Positions 34,388 through 42,559 are shown, numbered from the stretch's first letter. The stretch is 64,000 bases of DNA from Ferrovibrio sp036381655 (GCF_036381655.1 NZ_DASVCJ010000054.1:45328-109327), one strand, 5' to 3'. The notes: generated by a model from the sequence alone, not told the origin. Program-made: numbers and translations.

Positions 34388-34415
34388 TATTGGGTATATA
34401 GGAATATAAGTCAAT
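34388..34415 (-). promoter_or_regulatory. Candidate sigma-70 promoter on the minus strand
   Basis: TTGACT (34415-34410) and CAATAT (34393-34388) are separated by 16 bp within a notably AT-rich island. The only minus-strand gene downstream is the extended GST, about 310 bp away, so a long leader or a small RNA would follow. Confidence 0.35.
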
Positions 34416-34515
34416 ACCCGCGCGCGGCCCAGCCGGGCAGGTCTTGGTCGCCCCGGGAGGTCATGGCGGCGGAGCGCAGGGCGGCAGGCCAGCCCCGGCC
34501 GCGACAATTCCGCGC

Positions 34516-34544
34516 TTGATTAGCGGGAAAAGCGGGCCTAATTT
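34516..34544 (+). promoter_or_regulatory. Candidate promoter of asd
   Basis: TTGATT, 17-bp spacer, TAATTT. A start near 34551 would place transcription at the first copy of the 24-bp direct repeat and give a leader of about 100 nt. Confidence 0.4.
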
Positions 34545-34551
34545 CCGCCCG

Positions 34552-34628
34552 TCCGCCGGGTGCCGACCTGCCGGACAGCAACATAACCCTGTGTTTTTCC
34601 GAGATCCGCCGGGTGCCGACCTGCCGGA
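34552..34628. repeat. Exact 24-bp direct repeat in the asd leader
   Basis: The 24 bases at 34552-34575 recur identically at 34605-34628, core CCGGGTGCCGACCTGCCGGA, with starts 53 bp apart. The second copy ends 20 bp before the asd start codon, immediately before the ribosome-binding region GAGAAAGAAGG. Confidence 0.9.
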
Positions 34629-34648
34629 TGAGAGAAAGAAGGTAAGAC

Positions 34649-35674
34649 ATGGCCTATAAGGTCGCCGTCGTCGGCGCCACCGGTGTGGTGGGCCGCGAAA
34701 TGCTCAACATCCTCCACGAGCGCAATTTCCCCGTTTCCGAGGTCGTTCCGCTGGCTTCCCGCCGCAGCATCGGCAAGGACGCCCATTTCGGCGACAGGAA
34801 GATCAAGGTGAAGGCGCTCGACGATTACGACTTCAAGGGCGTCGATATCGCGCTGTTCTCGGCCGGCGGCGCCACCTCGAAGGAATGGGCGCCGAAGGTC
34901 GCCGCCGCCGGCGCGGTGGTGATCGACAATTCCAGCCAGTGGCGCATGGACCCGGACGTGCCGCTGATCGTGCCGGAGGTCAATGTCGAGGCCCTGGCCG
35001 GCTATACCAAAAAGGGCATCATCGCCAATCCGAACTGCTCGACCGCGCAGCTCGTCGTCGCGCTCAAGCCGCTGCACGAGCGCGCCACGATCAAGCGCGT
35101 CGTGGTCTCGACCTACCAGTCGGTCTCCGGCGCCGGCAATGACGGCGTCGTCGAGCTGGAGCGCCAGACCAAGGCGATCCTGGTCGCCGATCCGGTCGAG
35201 AAGCAGAAATTCCCCAAGCAGATCGCCTTCAACGTCATTCCTCACATCGACGTCTTCATGGAAGACGGCTACACGAAGGAGGAATGGAAGATGACGGCCG
35301 AGACCAAGAAGATACTCGACCCGAAGATCAAGCTGACCGCGACCTGCGTGCGCGTGCCGGTCTTCATCGGCCATTCGGAAGCGGTCAACATCGAGTTCGA
35401 GCAGCCGCTTTCGGCCGAAGAGGCGCGCGACATCCTGTCGACGGCGCCCGGCGTGCAGGTGCTGGACCGCCGCGAGCCGGGCGGCTACATCACGCCGCTG
35501 GAATGCGCCGGCGATTACGCCACCTTCGTGTCGCGAATCAGGGAAGACATCACGGTCGAGAACGGCCTCGCGCTCTGGGTCGTGTCGGACAATCTGCGTA
35601 AAGGTGCGGCGCTCAATGCCGTTCAGATTGCCGAAGCCCTGGCGGCCCGCCACTTGAAGAAGCAGGCCGCCTAG
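34649..35674 (+). CDS. asd: Aspartate-semialdehyde dehydrogenase
   Basis: Reduces aspartyl phosphate to aspartate semialdehyde, the branch point for lysine, threonine, methionine and diaminopimelate. The 341 residues begin YKVAVVGATGVVGREMLNILHER, with ALFSAGGATSKEW, VIDNSSQWRMDPDVPLIVPEVN, the catalytic Cys in ANPNCSTAQLVVALKPLH, and TCVRVPVFIGHSEAVNIEF. It follows the leu genes as in many Rhodospirillales, though several genes intervene. A terminator follows. Confidence 0.97.
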   Translation: MAYKVAVVGATGVVGREMLNILHERNFPVSEVVPLASRRSIGKDAHFGDRKIKVKALDDYDFKGVDIALFSAGGATSKEWAPKVAAAGAVVIDNSSQWRMDPDVPLIVPEVNVEALAGYTKKGIIANPNCSTAQLVVALKPLHERATIKRVVVSTYQSVSGAGNDGVVELERQTKAILVADPVEKQKFPKQIAFNVIPHIDVFMEDGYTKEEWKMTAETKKILDPKIKLTATCVRVPVFIGHSEAVNIEFEQPLSAEEARDILSTAPGVQVLDRREPGGYITPLECAGDYATFVSRIREDITVENGLALWVVSDNLRKGAALNAVQIAEALAARHLKKQAA

Positions 35675-35700
35675 GAACGTCTACTTTCGATGCCCGATTG

Positions 35701-35731
35701 ACGGGCGCCGCCTGGCGGCGCCCGTTTTTTG
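35701..35731 (+). terminator. Rho-independent terminator after asd
   Basis: CGGGCGCC and GGCGCCCG pair across a 7-nt loop, with flanking A-T pairing, followed by six T. The stop codon of asd is 27 bp upstream. Confidence 0.92.
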
Positions 35732-35781
35732 TCTGCCGTTGCCGTTGCAGTCGCCGCGGCGTTTCGGCGAAATGCGTTACG

Positions 35782-36297
35782 ATGACGCCCTTTACGCTTC
35801 CCGCGAATGTGCATGCCCTGATCCGGGAAGCCTACGATTATTGGCAGCGTATACATCCCGCCGCCGGCCCGCCCGAACGCCTGCCTGGCCGCCAGCATAT
35901 CGATCCGCTCGACATCGCGCCGCCACTGCTGCCGCATGTCTGGCTGGTCGACGTCCTGCGCGATGCCGCGGCCGAGCCGGCCCTGCGCTTCCGCTATCGC
36001 CTGGTCGGCTCGGCGGTCGACCGCGGCAGCGGCCGCACGCTGACCGGCCGCTGGCTGGACGAGGTCAATGCCGGATTTTTCCGCGACCCGCTGCTTTGCG
36101 GCCCGTATCTTTCGGTCGCATCGACCCGCCAGCCGGATTACCGCGTCGGCACGCCGCTCTTTGCGCATGCCCAGCAATGGAGCTGGCTCGAACGGCTCAT
36201 GATGCCCCTGGCGCAGAATGGCCAGGACGTGGATATGCTATTCTGCTGTACCGTCTTCTATGACGTCGAGGGGAAGGTCATGGGATCGAGGCTGTGA
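35782..36297 (+). CDS. PAS_5-type PAS domain protein (copy 1)
   Basis: A 171-residue single-domain protein. The pattern IREAYDYWQRIHPAAGPPERLPGRQHIDPLDIAPPLLPHVWLVDVL, then LRFRYRLVGSAVDRGSGRTLTGRWLDEV, and a late YRVGTPLFAHAQQWSWLERLMMPLAQNGQDVDMLFCCTVFYD is that of PAS_5 proteins, which are common in Rhodospirillales and of unknown role. There is no output domain. The start at MTPFTLP lacks a strong ribosome-binding site. It overlaps copy 2 by 4 bp. Confidence 0.82.
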   Translation: MTPFTLPANVHALIREAYDYWQRIHPAAGPPERLPGRQHIDPLDIAPPLLPHVWLVDVLRDAAAEPALRFRYRLVGSAVDRGSGRTLTGRWLDEVNAGFFRDPLLCGPYLSVASTRQPDYRVGTPLFAHAQQWSWLERLMMPLAQNGQDVDMLFCCTVFYDVEGKVMGSRL

Positions 36298-36809
36298 TCG
36301 AAGCTGCGGCAGGCTTTGCCATAACCGCCGATGCGCATCCGGTCATGCATGCCGGGCTCGGCTACTGGCGTTCGCTATGGCCGGGGCCGCAATCGCTGCC
36401 CGGACGCCAGCATGTCGATCCGCTCAACATGCCGCGGCTGCTGCCCTATGCCTGGCTGCTGGAGGTCCATGCGCCGCCGCCCGGCGGGACGCTGCCGCGC
36501 TTCCGCTTCCGCCTGCTCGGCAGCCATGTCGATCTCGGCTTCGGCGCCCCGAAGACCGGCCGCTGGCTGCATGAGATCGAGCCGTCCTTCAACAGCAATC
36601 CCGAAATGCACCGGGCCTTCCTCGACTGCGCGTATGAGGCAAAGCCGGCGCATCGCCGGGGCAAGCCGCGCTTTCGTTTCAACAAGGACGCCGCCGAGCT
36701 GGAGCGCATGATGCTGCCGCTGGCCAGCGACGGCCGGCGGATCGACATGCTGCTGGGCTTCACCGTCTTCTACGACAGCCGCGGCAGCGAATTGCAGACG
36801 GCGCTGTAG
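36294..36809 (+). CDS. PAS_5-type PAS domain protein (copy 2)
   Basis: A 171-residue paralogue of the preceding gene, same length, starting at a GTG that overlaps its TGA. Shared landmarks are LPGRQHVDPLNMPRLLPYAWLLEV, FRFRLLGSHVDLGFGAPKTGRWLHEI and ELERMMLPLASDGRRIDMLLGFTVFYDSRG. Tight overlap and equal length indicate a tandem gene duplication with coupled expression. Function unknown. Confidence 0.82.
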   Translation: MIEAAAGFAITADAHPVMHAGLGYWRSLWPGPQSLPGRQHVDPLNMPRLLPYAWLLEVHAPPPGGTLPRFRFRLLGSHVDLGFGAPKTGRWLHEIEPSFNSNPEMHRAFLDCAYEAKPAHRRGKPRFRFNKDAAELERMMLPLASDGRRIDMLLGFTVFYDSRGSELQTAL

Positions 36810-36877
36810 CGCTCATCCGTCAGGCCCGGCGCCTTCGTCCTGAACCTCCGCTTCCGCAAGGGCGGCGACGGCTCAAG

Positions 36878-37732
36878 TCACCGCACGCGTTCGATATCCG
36901 GCAGGCAGGTCGGATTGTGCAATTCCTCCTGCGCCGCCGCCATGCGCATCTCCACCGAGCGGTGCTCCTGCGCATCGCGCAGCAGGCCATAGGTGCCCGC
37001 CATGGCGAACAGCAGCGCCTTCTTCGGCGTGCGGCCCTTCAGCAGCCGCGCCAGGAACAGCGCGGCGAACACGTCGCCGGCGCCCTTGGGCAGCAGATCG
37101 CCCAGGTCCGGTACGCCGCAGAGCCAGGCGCCCTGATCGTTGACCAGCAGGGCTTCCAGCATGCCGCTGCCGCCGTCGCGCCGGCGCAGCGTCGTGGCGA
37201 TCACCGTCTTCGGGCCCTGCGCGCGCAACGCATCGCAGGCGGCCAGGGCGGAGGGCAGATCCTCCACCTTGCGGCCGAGCAGGAATTCCAGTTCGAAGCC
37301 GTTCGGCGTGGCGATGTCGGCCTTCGGCACGAGCTGGTCGCGGATGAAGGGCGGCAGCGCCGCATCGACATACAGCCCGCAATCGCTGTCGCCCATCACC
37401 GGATCGCAAAGCAGCAGCGCATCGGGATTGGCCGCCTTGGCCGCCAGGGCCGCCCGTGCCGCCGCCTCGGCGGTTTTCGGATTGCCCAGCCAGCCGAGCA
37501 GGATGGCGTCGATCTGCCGCCATTCCGGCCGGGTCTGCAGCGCCATCATCCAGGCATCCATCTCAGCCGGCTCGGTCGCGCGCATCGCCGGCGGGCCGTA
37601 GGAGGGATTGAAGGCTAGGATGGCGGTCGGCACCGCCCAGGTCTCGACGCCCTGGCGCTGCAAGGCAAAGGCGCCGGCATTGTTGCCGACATGGCCGAAG
37701 ATCACCTGGCTCTGGATGGCAAGTACGCGCAT
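36878..37732 (-). CDS. pdxY: Pyridoxal kinase
   Basis: Phosphorylates pyridoxal in the B6 salvage pathway. The 284 residues begin MRVLAIQSQVIFGHVGNNAGAFALQRQGVETWAVPTAILAFNPSYG, the PdxY hallmark. They continue with DAILLGWLGNPK, LLCDPVMGDSDCGLYVD, DIATPNGFELEFLLGR and the ribokinase-type phosphate motif LPKGAGDVFAALFLARLLKG. It lies alone between the PAS genes and the divergent CitE-like gene. Confidence 0.94.
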   Translation of the reverse strand: MRVLAIQSQVIFGHVGNNAGAFALQRQGVETWAVPTAILAFNPSYGPPAMRATEPAEMDAWMMALQTRPEWRQIDAILLGWLGNPKTAEAAARAALAAKAANPDALLLCDPVMGDSDCGLYVDAALPPFIRDQLVPKADIATPNGFELEFLLGRKVEDLPSALAACDALRAQGPKTVIATTLRRRDGGSGMLEALLVNDQGAWLCGVPDLGDLLPKGAGDVFAALFLARLLKGRTPKKALLFAMAGTYGLLRDAQEHRSVEMRMAAAQEELHNPTCLPDIERVR

Positions 37733-37877
37733 GGCGATGGATTCCGTTCCTTGACCGTGGGCGAATGAATCGCGGAGCGCAATTCGCCCCGGGGAAACTT
37801 GCCACGCTCCCGACCCCGTTTATAGTGGCGCGACCTCATCTTTTCGCAATTGCAGCATCACAGTTCGAGGTGATCCG

Positions 37878-38771
37878 ATGACCGCCGAAACCGCCGCCAA
37901 GACCGCCCGGCCGCGCCGCAGCGTGCTGTACATGCCCGGCTCGAATGCCCGCGCCCTGGAAAAGGCCAAAAGCCTGGCGGCGGATGCGCTGATTCTCGAT
38001 CTGGAGGACGCCGTCGCGCCCGACATGAAGGCGGCGGCGCGCGAGCAGGTCTGCCGGGCCGTCAAGGCCGGCGGCTATGGCCGCCGCGAGCTGATCGTCC
38101 GCGTCAACGGCCTGGAGACGCCCTGGGGCGTCGAGGATGTCGCCGCCGCGGCGCAGGCCGGCCCCGACGCCGTGCTGCTGCCGAAGGTGGAAAGCGCCGC
38201 CCAGGTGCAGCAGGCGGAAAAGCTGCTCGGGCAGCATGGCGCGCCGGAGCGAACGCGCATCTGGTGCATGATGGAAACGCCGAAAGGCATCCTGCATGCC
38301 GAGGAGATCGCCGCCGCGTCCGCCCGCCTCGGCGTGCTGGTGATGGGCACCTCGGATCTGGTGAAGGACCTCAACGCGCAGCATACGCCGCTGCGCCTGC
38401 CGGTGATCACGGCGCTCGGCCTCTGCCTGCTGGCGGCGCGCGCCTACGGGCTCGGCATTCTCGACGGCGTCTATCTCGACCTCGACGACGAGGCCGGCTT
38501 CGAGGCGGCCTGCCGCCAGGGTCTGGAACTCGGCTTCGACGGCAAGACGCTGATCCATCCCAAGCAGCTCGATGCCGCCAACCGCGTCTTCGCGCCGACG
38601 CCCGAACAGGTGGCGCAGGCGCATAAGATCATCGCCGCCTTCGACGAGGCCGCGCGGCAGGGCAAGGCCGTGGTGCTGGTGGACGGCAAGCTGGTCGAGA
38701 ACCTGCATGTCGAGCAGGCGAAAAAGCTGGCGGCCCTGGCCGCGGCGATCGAGGCGATGCAGGCGACGTAG
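37878..38771 (+). CDS. CitE-family CoA ester lyase (malyl-CoA lyase/thioesterase-like)
   Basis: A 297-residue HpcH/HpaI-superfamily lyase. Motifs are RRSVLYMPGSNARALEKAKSLAADALILDLEDAV, RVNGLETPWG, LLPKVESAAQV, WCMMETPKGILHAEEI, MGTSDLVKDLNA and LGFDGKTLIHPKQ. The next gene but one feature is mesaconyl-CoA hydratase, which points to L-malyl-CoA/beta-methylmalyl-CoA lyase or the related malyl-CoA thioesterase of the ethylmalonyl-CoA pathway. The sequence alone does not separate the two activities. Confidence 0.87.
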   Translation: MTAETAAKTARPRRSVLYMPGSNARALEKAKSLAADALILDLEDAVAPDMKAAAREQVCRAVKAGGYGRRELIVRVNGLETPWGVEDVAAAAQAGPDAVLLPKVESAAQVQQAEKLLGQHGAPERTRIWCMMETPKGILHAEEIAAASARLGVLVMGTSDLVKDLNAQHTPLRLPVITALGLCLLAARAYGLGILDGVYLDLDDEAGFEAACRQGLELGFDGKTLIHPKQLDAANRVFAPTPEQVAQAHKIIAAFDEAARQGKAVVLVDGKLVENLHVEQAKKLAALAAAIEAMQAT

Positions 38772-38792
38772 AGCTTGGCGAAGAATCGCCCC

Positions 38793-38881
38793 CCCCTTGG
38801 GCGAGCCCCGAGGGGTCCATAGGACGGTTCCGTCGCGCGGATAATCGGAACGGATGCCCGGGCTTGGCCCAGGCATGACGG
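38793..38881. repeat. REP-like double palindrome (second copy)
   Basis: CCCCTTGGGCGAGCCCCGAG(GGG) followed after about 35 bp by GGATGCCCGGGCTTGGCCCA and GGCATGACGG. It has the same two-part layout as the element at 29298, and sits between the lyase and hydratase genes. Confidence 0.78.
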
Positions 38882-38900
38882 GGAAAACGGGCCAGAGAGC

Positions 38901-39956
38901 ATGACCACCAAGACCAATCCGGGCAATTTCTTCGAGGATTTCCGGCTGGAGCAGGAAATCCGCCATGCCACGCCGCGCACGGTGAGCGCGGGCGATGCCG
39001 CGCTGTATACGGCGCTGTACGGTTCGCGCTTCGCGGTGCAGTCGGCGGACAGCTTCGCCCGCCAGCTCGGCTTGCCGGCGGCGCCGCTCGACGACCTGCT
39101 GGCCTTCCATATCGTCTTCGGCAAGACCGTGCCGGATGTCTCGCTGAACGCCGTCGCCAATCTCGGCTATGCCGAATGCCGCTGGCTCAGGCCGGTCTAT
39201 CCCGGCGACAGCCTGCACAGCGTCTCGCGCGTCATCGGCCTGAAGGAGAATTCGAACCGCAAAACCGGCGTCGTCTATGTGCGAAGCACCGGCTATCGCG
39301 GCAGCGAAGCGGTGCTGGATTACGTGCGCTGGGTGATGGTGAAGAAGCGCGACGAAAGCGCCGCCATCCGGCAGGAGCATGTGCCGCAGCTTGCCGGCCG
39401 CGTCGCGCCCGAACAGCTGCAGGTGCCGGCGGGCCTCGATTTCGCGCATTACGACTGGGGCCTGGCGGGCAGCCCGCATGCCTGGGAGGATTACGCCGCC
39501 GGCGAGAAGATCGATCATGTCGACGGCATGACCATCGAGGAGGCCGAGCATATGCTCGCCACCCGCCTGTATCAGAACACCGCCAAGGTGCATTTCGACC
39601 AGTTCCGCCAGGGCCGCGAGAAGCTCGGCCGCCGGCTGATCTATGGCGGCCATATCATCAGCCTGGCGCGCGCGCTGTCGTTCAACGGCCTCGCCAACGC
39701 GGCTTTCATTGCCGCGATCAATGGCGGCCGCCATGTCAATCCGACCTTGGCCGGCCATACCGTCTATGCCTGGTCGGAGGTGCTGGAGAAGGCCGAACTG
39801 CCGGGCCGCAAGGATGTCGGCGCGCTGCGCCTGCGCACGCTCGCCCTGAAGGATCAGCCGGCGGCCGGCTTCCCCGACAAGGACGCCGCCGGCAAATACC
39901 CCGATTGCGTGGTGCTGGACCTGGATTACTGGGTGCTGATGCCGCGCCAAAGCTAG
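38901..39956 (+). CDS. mch: Mesaconyl-CoA hydratase, MaoC-like
   Basis: Double hot-dog hydratase of about 350 residues that in the ethylmalonyl-CoA pathway hydrates mesaconyl-CoA to beta-methylmalyl-CoA. The sequence shows NFFEDFRLEQEIRHATPRTVSAGDAALYTALYGSRFAVQSADSFA, LDDLLAFHIVFGKTVPDVSLNAVANLGYAECRW, the second domain EEAEHMLATRLYQNTAKVHFDQF and GGHIISLARALSFNGL. It is read in the same direction as the CitE-like gene, which would cleave its product. The REP element lies between them. Confidence 0.9.
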   Translation: MTTKTNPGNFFEDFRLEQEIRHATPRTVSAGDAALYTALYGSRFAVQSADSFARQLGLPAAPLDDLLAFHIVFGKTVPDVSLNAVANLGYAECRWLRPVYPGDSLHSVSRVIGLKENSNRKTGVVYVRSTGYRGSEAVLDYVRWVMVKKRDESAAIRQEHVPQLAGRVAPEQLQVPAGLDFAHYDWGLAGSPHAWEDYAAGEKIDHVDGMTIEEAEHMLATRLYQNTAKVHFDQFRQGREKLGRRLIYGGHIISLARALSFNGLANAAFIAAINGGRHVNPTLAGHTVYAWSEVLEKAELPGRKDVGALRLRTLALKDQPAAGFPDKDAAGKYPDCVVLDLDYWVLMPRQS

Positions 39957-40092
39957 GCGTAAGCCGGCGATCTCCCGCCCACAATTTAGGCAAAAGGCGA
40001 TTCTTTCGGCATAGAATTGCCGCTTTGGACGGCAAAGTTCCGGCGCCGGCCAGTCACCCCCTGGTTTATCAAGCGGTTCCGCGCCGCGCCGC

Positions 40093-40108
40093 TGGCATGG
40101 CGCGTGCT
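40093..40108 (+). promoter_or_regulatory. Candidate sigma-54 promoter of the ammonium transporter gene
   Basis: TGGCATGGCGCGTGCT has GG and GC exactly 10 bp apart and fits TGGCAYR-N4-TTGCW except for one position (G for T). It lies 87 bp before the start codon. An inverted repeat TTGCCG-7-CGGCAA at 40017-40035 is a possible activator site. Nitrogen control of amt through NtrC and sigma-54 is established in other proteobacteria. The 39957-40194 gap shows no gene. Confidence 0.5.
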
Positions 40109-40194
40109 TGGGCAGCCTGCCTGTTTCGCCGGCGTTTCGCCCGCCGTCCGAAACAGCGCCCGACATAACGATCTTGCACAGGGTGGGTGTCCCG

Positions 40195-41520
40195 ATGATC
40201 GCTTCCTTTGCGCGCCGCGCCGCGGCGCCGCTTGCCGCTGTTTTGCTGTTCGCCGGTTCGGCCATCGCCAGCCCGGCCTTCGCCGCCGAGGCCGGACCGC
40301 TGGACGGCCCCGGCACCGCCTGGCTGCTGACCGCCACCGCCCTGGTGCTGTTCATGACGCTGCCCGGGCTGGCGCTGTTCTATGCCGGACTGGTGCGGGC
40401 GCGGAATGCGCTCAGCGTGCTGATGCATTGCGTGCTGATCGCCGCGCTCGCCTCGGTGCTCTGGCTCGCCGCCGGCTACAGCCTCGCCTTCACCGATGGC
40501 GGCGATGTCCAGGCCGTGATCGGCGGCCTGGGCCGCGCCTTCCTCGCCGGCGTCACCGCCGAGACGCTGCGCGACGGCCTGCCCGAAGCGGTCTTTTTCA
40601 TGTTCCAGCTCACCTTCGCGGTGATCACGCCGGCGCTGATCGTCGGCGCCTATCCCGAGCGGGTGAAATTCTCCGCCGTCGTGTGGTTCTCCGGCCTGTG
40701 GCTGTTCCTGGTCTACGTTCCGATCTGCCACTGGATCTGGGGCAATGGCTGGCTGGCGCAGCAGGGCGTGATCGATTTCGCCGGCGGCCTGGTGGTGCAT
40801 GTCACGGCGGGCATGGCCGCCGTCATCGCCGCGCTGATGGTCGGCAAAAGGCGCGACTTCCCGCACGAGCCGATGCTGCCGCACAGTCCCGGCATGACCG
40901 CGACCGGCGCCGGCATGCTCTGGGTCGGCTGGTACGGCTTCAACGCCGGCTCGGCGCTCGCCGCCAACGGCAGCGCCGGCATGGCCATGATCGCCACCCA
41001 TATGTCGGCGGCGGGCGGCGCGCTGACCTGGATGGCGATCGAATGGCTGCGCCATGGCCGCCCGTCGCTGGTCGGCATCGTCACCGGGCTGATCGCCGGG
41101 CTGGCCACCATCACGCCGGCCGCCGGCGTGGCCGGACCGGCCGGGGGCCTTCTGGCCGGCATCTGCGGCAGCCTCATCTGCTTCAGCATCACCACGCTGA
41201 TGAAACAGCGCCTCAGGCTGGACGATTCGCTCGACGTCTTCGCCGTGCATGGCATCGGCGGCGCGCTCGGCATCGTCCTCGTCGCCGTGATCGGCCAGCC
41301 CGGCCTGGGCGGCACCGGCTTCGGCGCCGGCGTCTCCGCCGCAGCCCAGCTCGGCAGCCAGCTGCTCGGCCTCGGCGCCACCGCCGCCTGGGCCGGCCTG
41401 ATGAGCTGGATCATCCTGGCCGGCCTGAAGGCCACGCTCGGCCTGCGCGTCAGCCAGGAGCAGGAATTCGAAGGGCTCGACATCACCGTGCACGGCGAAC
41501 GCGCCTACGACCTGCGCTGA
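40195..41520 (+). CDS. amt: Ammonium transporter
   Basis: Amt/MEP/Rh channel-transporter for ammonium in the inner membrane. The 441 residues begin with a signal peptide (LAAVLLFAGSAIASPAFAAEA), then eleven helices. Family motifs include ALFYAGLVRARNALSVLMHC, FMFQLTFAVITPALIVGAYPERVKFSAVVWF, YVPICHWIWGNGWL, DFAGGLVVHVTAGMAAVIAAL (first conserved His), GWYGFNAGSAL and DVFAVHGIGGALG (second conserved His). No glnK/glnB partner lies upstream, which is unusual. The start was set at MIASFARR; an upstream in-frame ATG would overlap the promoter. Confidence 0.95.
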   Translation: MIASFARRAAAPLAAVLLFAGSAIASPAFAAEAGPLDGPGTAWLLTATALVLFMTLPGLALFYAGLVRARNALSVLMHCVLIAALASVLWLAAGYSLAFTDGGDVQAVIGGLGRAFLAGVTAETLRDGLPEAVFFMFQLTFAVITPALIVGAYPERVKFSAVVWFSGLWLFLVYVPICHWIWGNGWLAQQGVIDFAGGLVVHVTAGMAAVIAALMVGKRRDFPHEPMLPHSPGMTATGAGMLWVGWYGFNAGSALAANGSAGMAMIATHMSAAGGALTWMAIEWLRHGRPSLVGIVTGLIAGLATITPAAGVAGPAGGLLAGICGSLICFSITTLMKQRLRLDDSLDVFAVHGIGGALGIVLVAVIGQPGLGGTGFGAGVSAAAQLGSQLLGLGATAAWAGLMSWIILAGLKATLGLRVSQEQEFEGLDITVHGERAYDLR

Positions 41521-41549
41521 GCGGCGGCGCAATCGCCGCCAGAACCGCC

Positions 41550-41592
41550 ACACCTGCCGCAGCAGCGCCGCGGCAGGTGTTTCGCTTTCTTG
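41550..41592 (+). terminator. Rho-independent terminator after amt
   Basis: ACACCTGCCGC and GCGGCAGGTGT form a perfect 11-bp stem with a 9-nt loop, followed by TTCGCTTTCTT. Confidence 0.85.
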
Positions 41593-41677
41593 ACGTAATT
41601 TCAAATCTGCCCTTTCGGGGCGGGATTCGCCTTGCGTGGGCGCGGCTTAGGCCGGTAAAAACAGAGTTGCCCAATTG

Positions 41678-41705
41678 TTGACTAAGCGGCCTGTCGGACT
41701 AGTAT
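41678..41705 (+). promoter_or_regulatory. Candidate sdh operon promoter
   Basis: TTGACT, 16-bp spacer, TAGTAT, giving a start near 41712 and a leader of about 50 nt before sdhC. Confidence 0.45.
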
Positions 41706-41762
41706 CGGCCCGCTTTCGGGAGCCGCCCTCCTGCGGTGCCCGCCCCCACTCGAAGGCACATC

Positions 41763-42149
41763 ATGGCGCACGTCGAACGACCGCTCTCTCCGCATCTGCA
41801 AATCTACCGCTGGCCGATCACCATGGTCCTGTCGATCCTGCACCGGATCACCGGTATCGGCCTGGGCCTGGGCACGCTGCTGCTCACCTGGTGGCTGGCC
41901 GCCGCCGCCGCCGGACCGGACTATTACGCCTTCGTGCATGGCGTGATCGCCTCCTGGCTCGGCCGGCTGATCCTGTTCGGCTTCACCTGGGCGCTGTTCC
42001 TGCATCTGTGCAACGGCATCCGCCATCTCTTCTGGGATATGGGCTACGGCTACCGGATCCCGGTCGCCAACCGTACCGCCCGCTGGGCGCTGATCGCCTC
42101 CGTTCTGCTCACCCTGCTGGCCTGGATTCTGGCCTACGCGCTGCGCTGA
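41763..42149 (+). CDS. sdhC: Succinate dehydrogenase cytochrome b556 subunit
   Basis: Membrane anchor of complex II, which binds heme b and ubiquinone. The 128 residues begin ERPLSPHLQIYRWPITMVLSILHRITGIGLGLGTLLLTWWL (with the conserved quinone-side SIxHRxTG). Three membrane helices follow, and HLCNGIRHLFWDMGYG carries the heme His. The ATG at 41763 is 9 codons inside the open frame and matches the family start. It heads sdhCDAB. Confidence 0.96.
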   Translation: MAHVERPLSPHLQIYRWPITMVLSILHRITGIGLGLGTLLLTWWLAAAAAGPDYYAFVHGVIASWLGRLILFGFTWALFLHLCNGIRHLFWDMGYGYRIPVANRTARWALIASVLLTLLAWILAYALR

Positions 42150-42159
42150 GGAGCCCGTC

Positions 42160-42555
42160 ATGTCCAAGCCGCTCAACACCATGAAAACCCCGCTCAAGCG
42201 CGTCCGCGGCCTCGGTTCGGCCAAGGACGGCACGCAGCATTTCTGGATCCAGCGCATCACCGCCGTGGCGCTGATTCCGCTCGCCCTGCTGATGACCGGC
42301 ACCGTCATCCGGCTGGCCGGCGCCGATCACGCCACCGTCGCCGCCGCCTTCCACAATCCGCTGATCGCCATCATCGCCCTGCTCGCCATCCTGGCGGCGT
42401 TCTGGCATCTCAAGCTCGGCGCGCAGGTCATCATCGAGGATTACATCCATGCCGAGGGCGCCAAGCTCGCAACCCTGCTGGCGGTGACCTTCGCCATCTT
42501 CGTGGTCGGCGGCATCGCCGCGATCTCGGTGCTCAAGCTGTTTTTCGGAGCCTGA
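42160..42555 (+). CDS. sdhD: Succinate dehydrogenase membrane anchor subunit
   Basis: Second membrane anchor of complex II. The 131 residues show PLKRVRGLGSAKDGTQHFWIQRITAVALIPL, two further hydrophobic helices, and AFWHLKLGAQVIIEDYIHAEG, with the heme-proximal His and the conserved Asp-Tyr. It starts 10 bp after sdhC and ends 4 bp before sdhA. Confidence 0.96.
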   Translation: MSKPLNTMKTPLKRVRGLGSAKDGTQHFWIQRITAVALIPLALLMTGTVIRLAGADHATVAAAFHNPLIAIIALLAILAAFWHLKLGAQVIIEDYIHAEGAKLATLLAVTFAIFVVGGIAAISVLKLFFGA

Positions 42556-42559
42556 TCCA

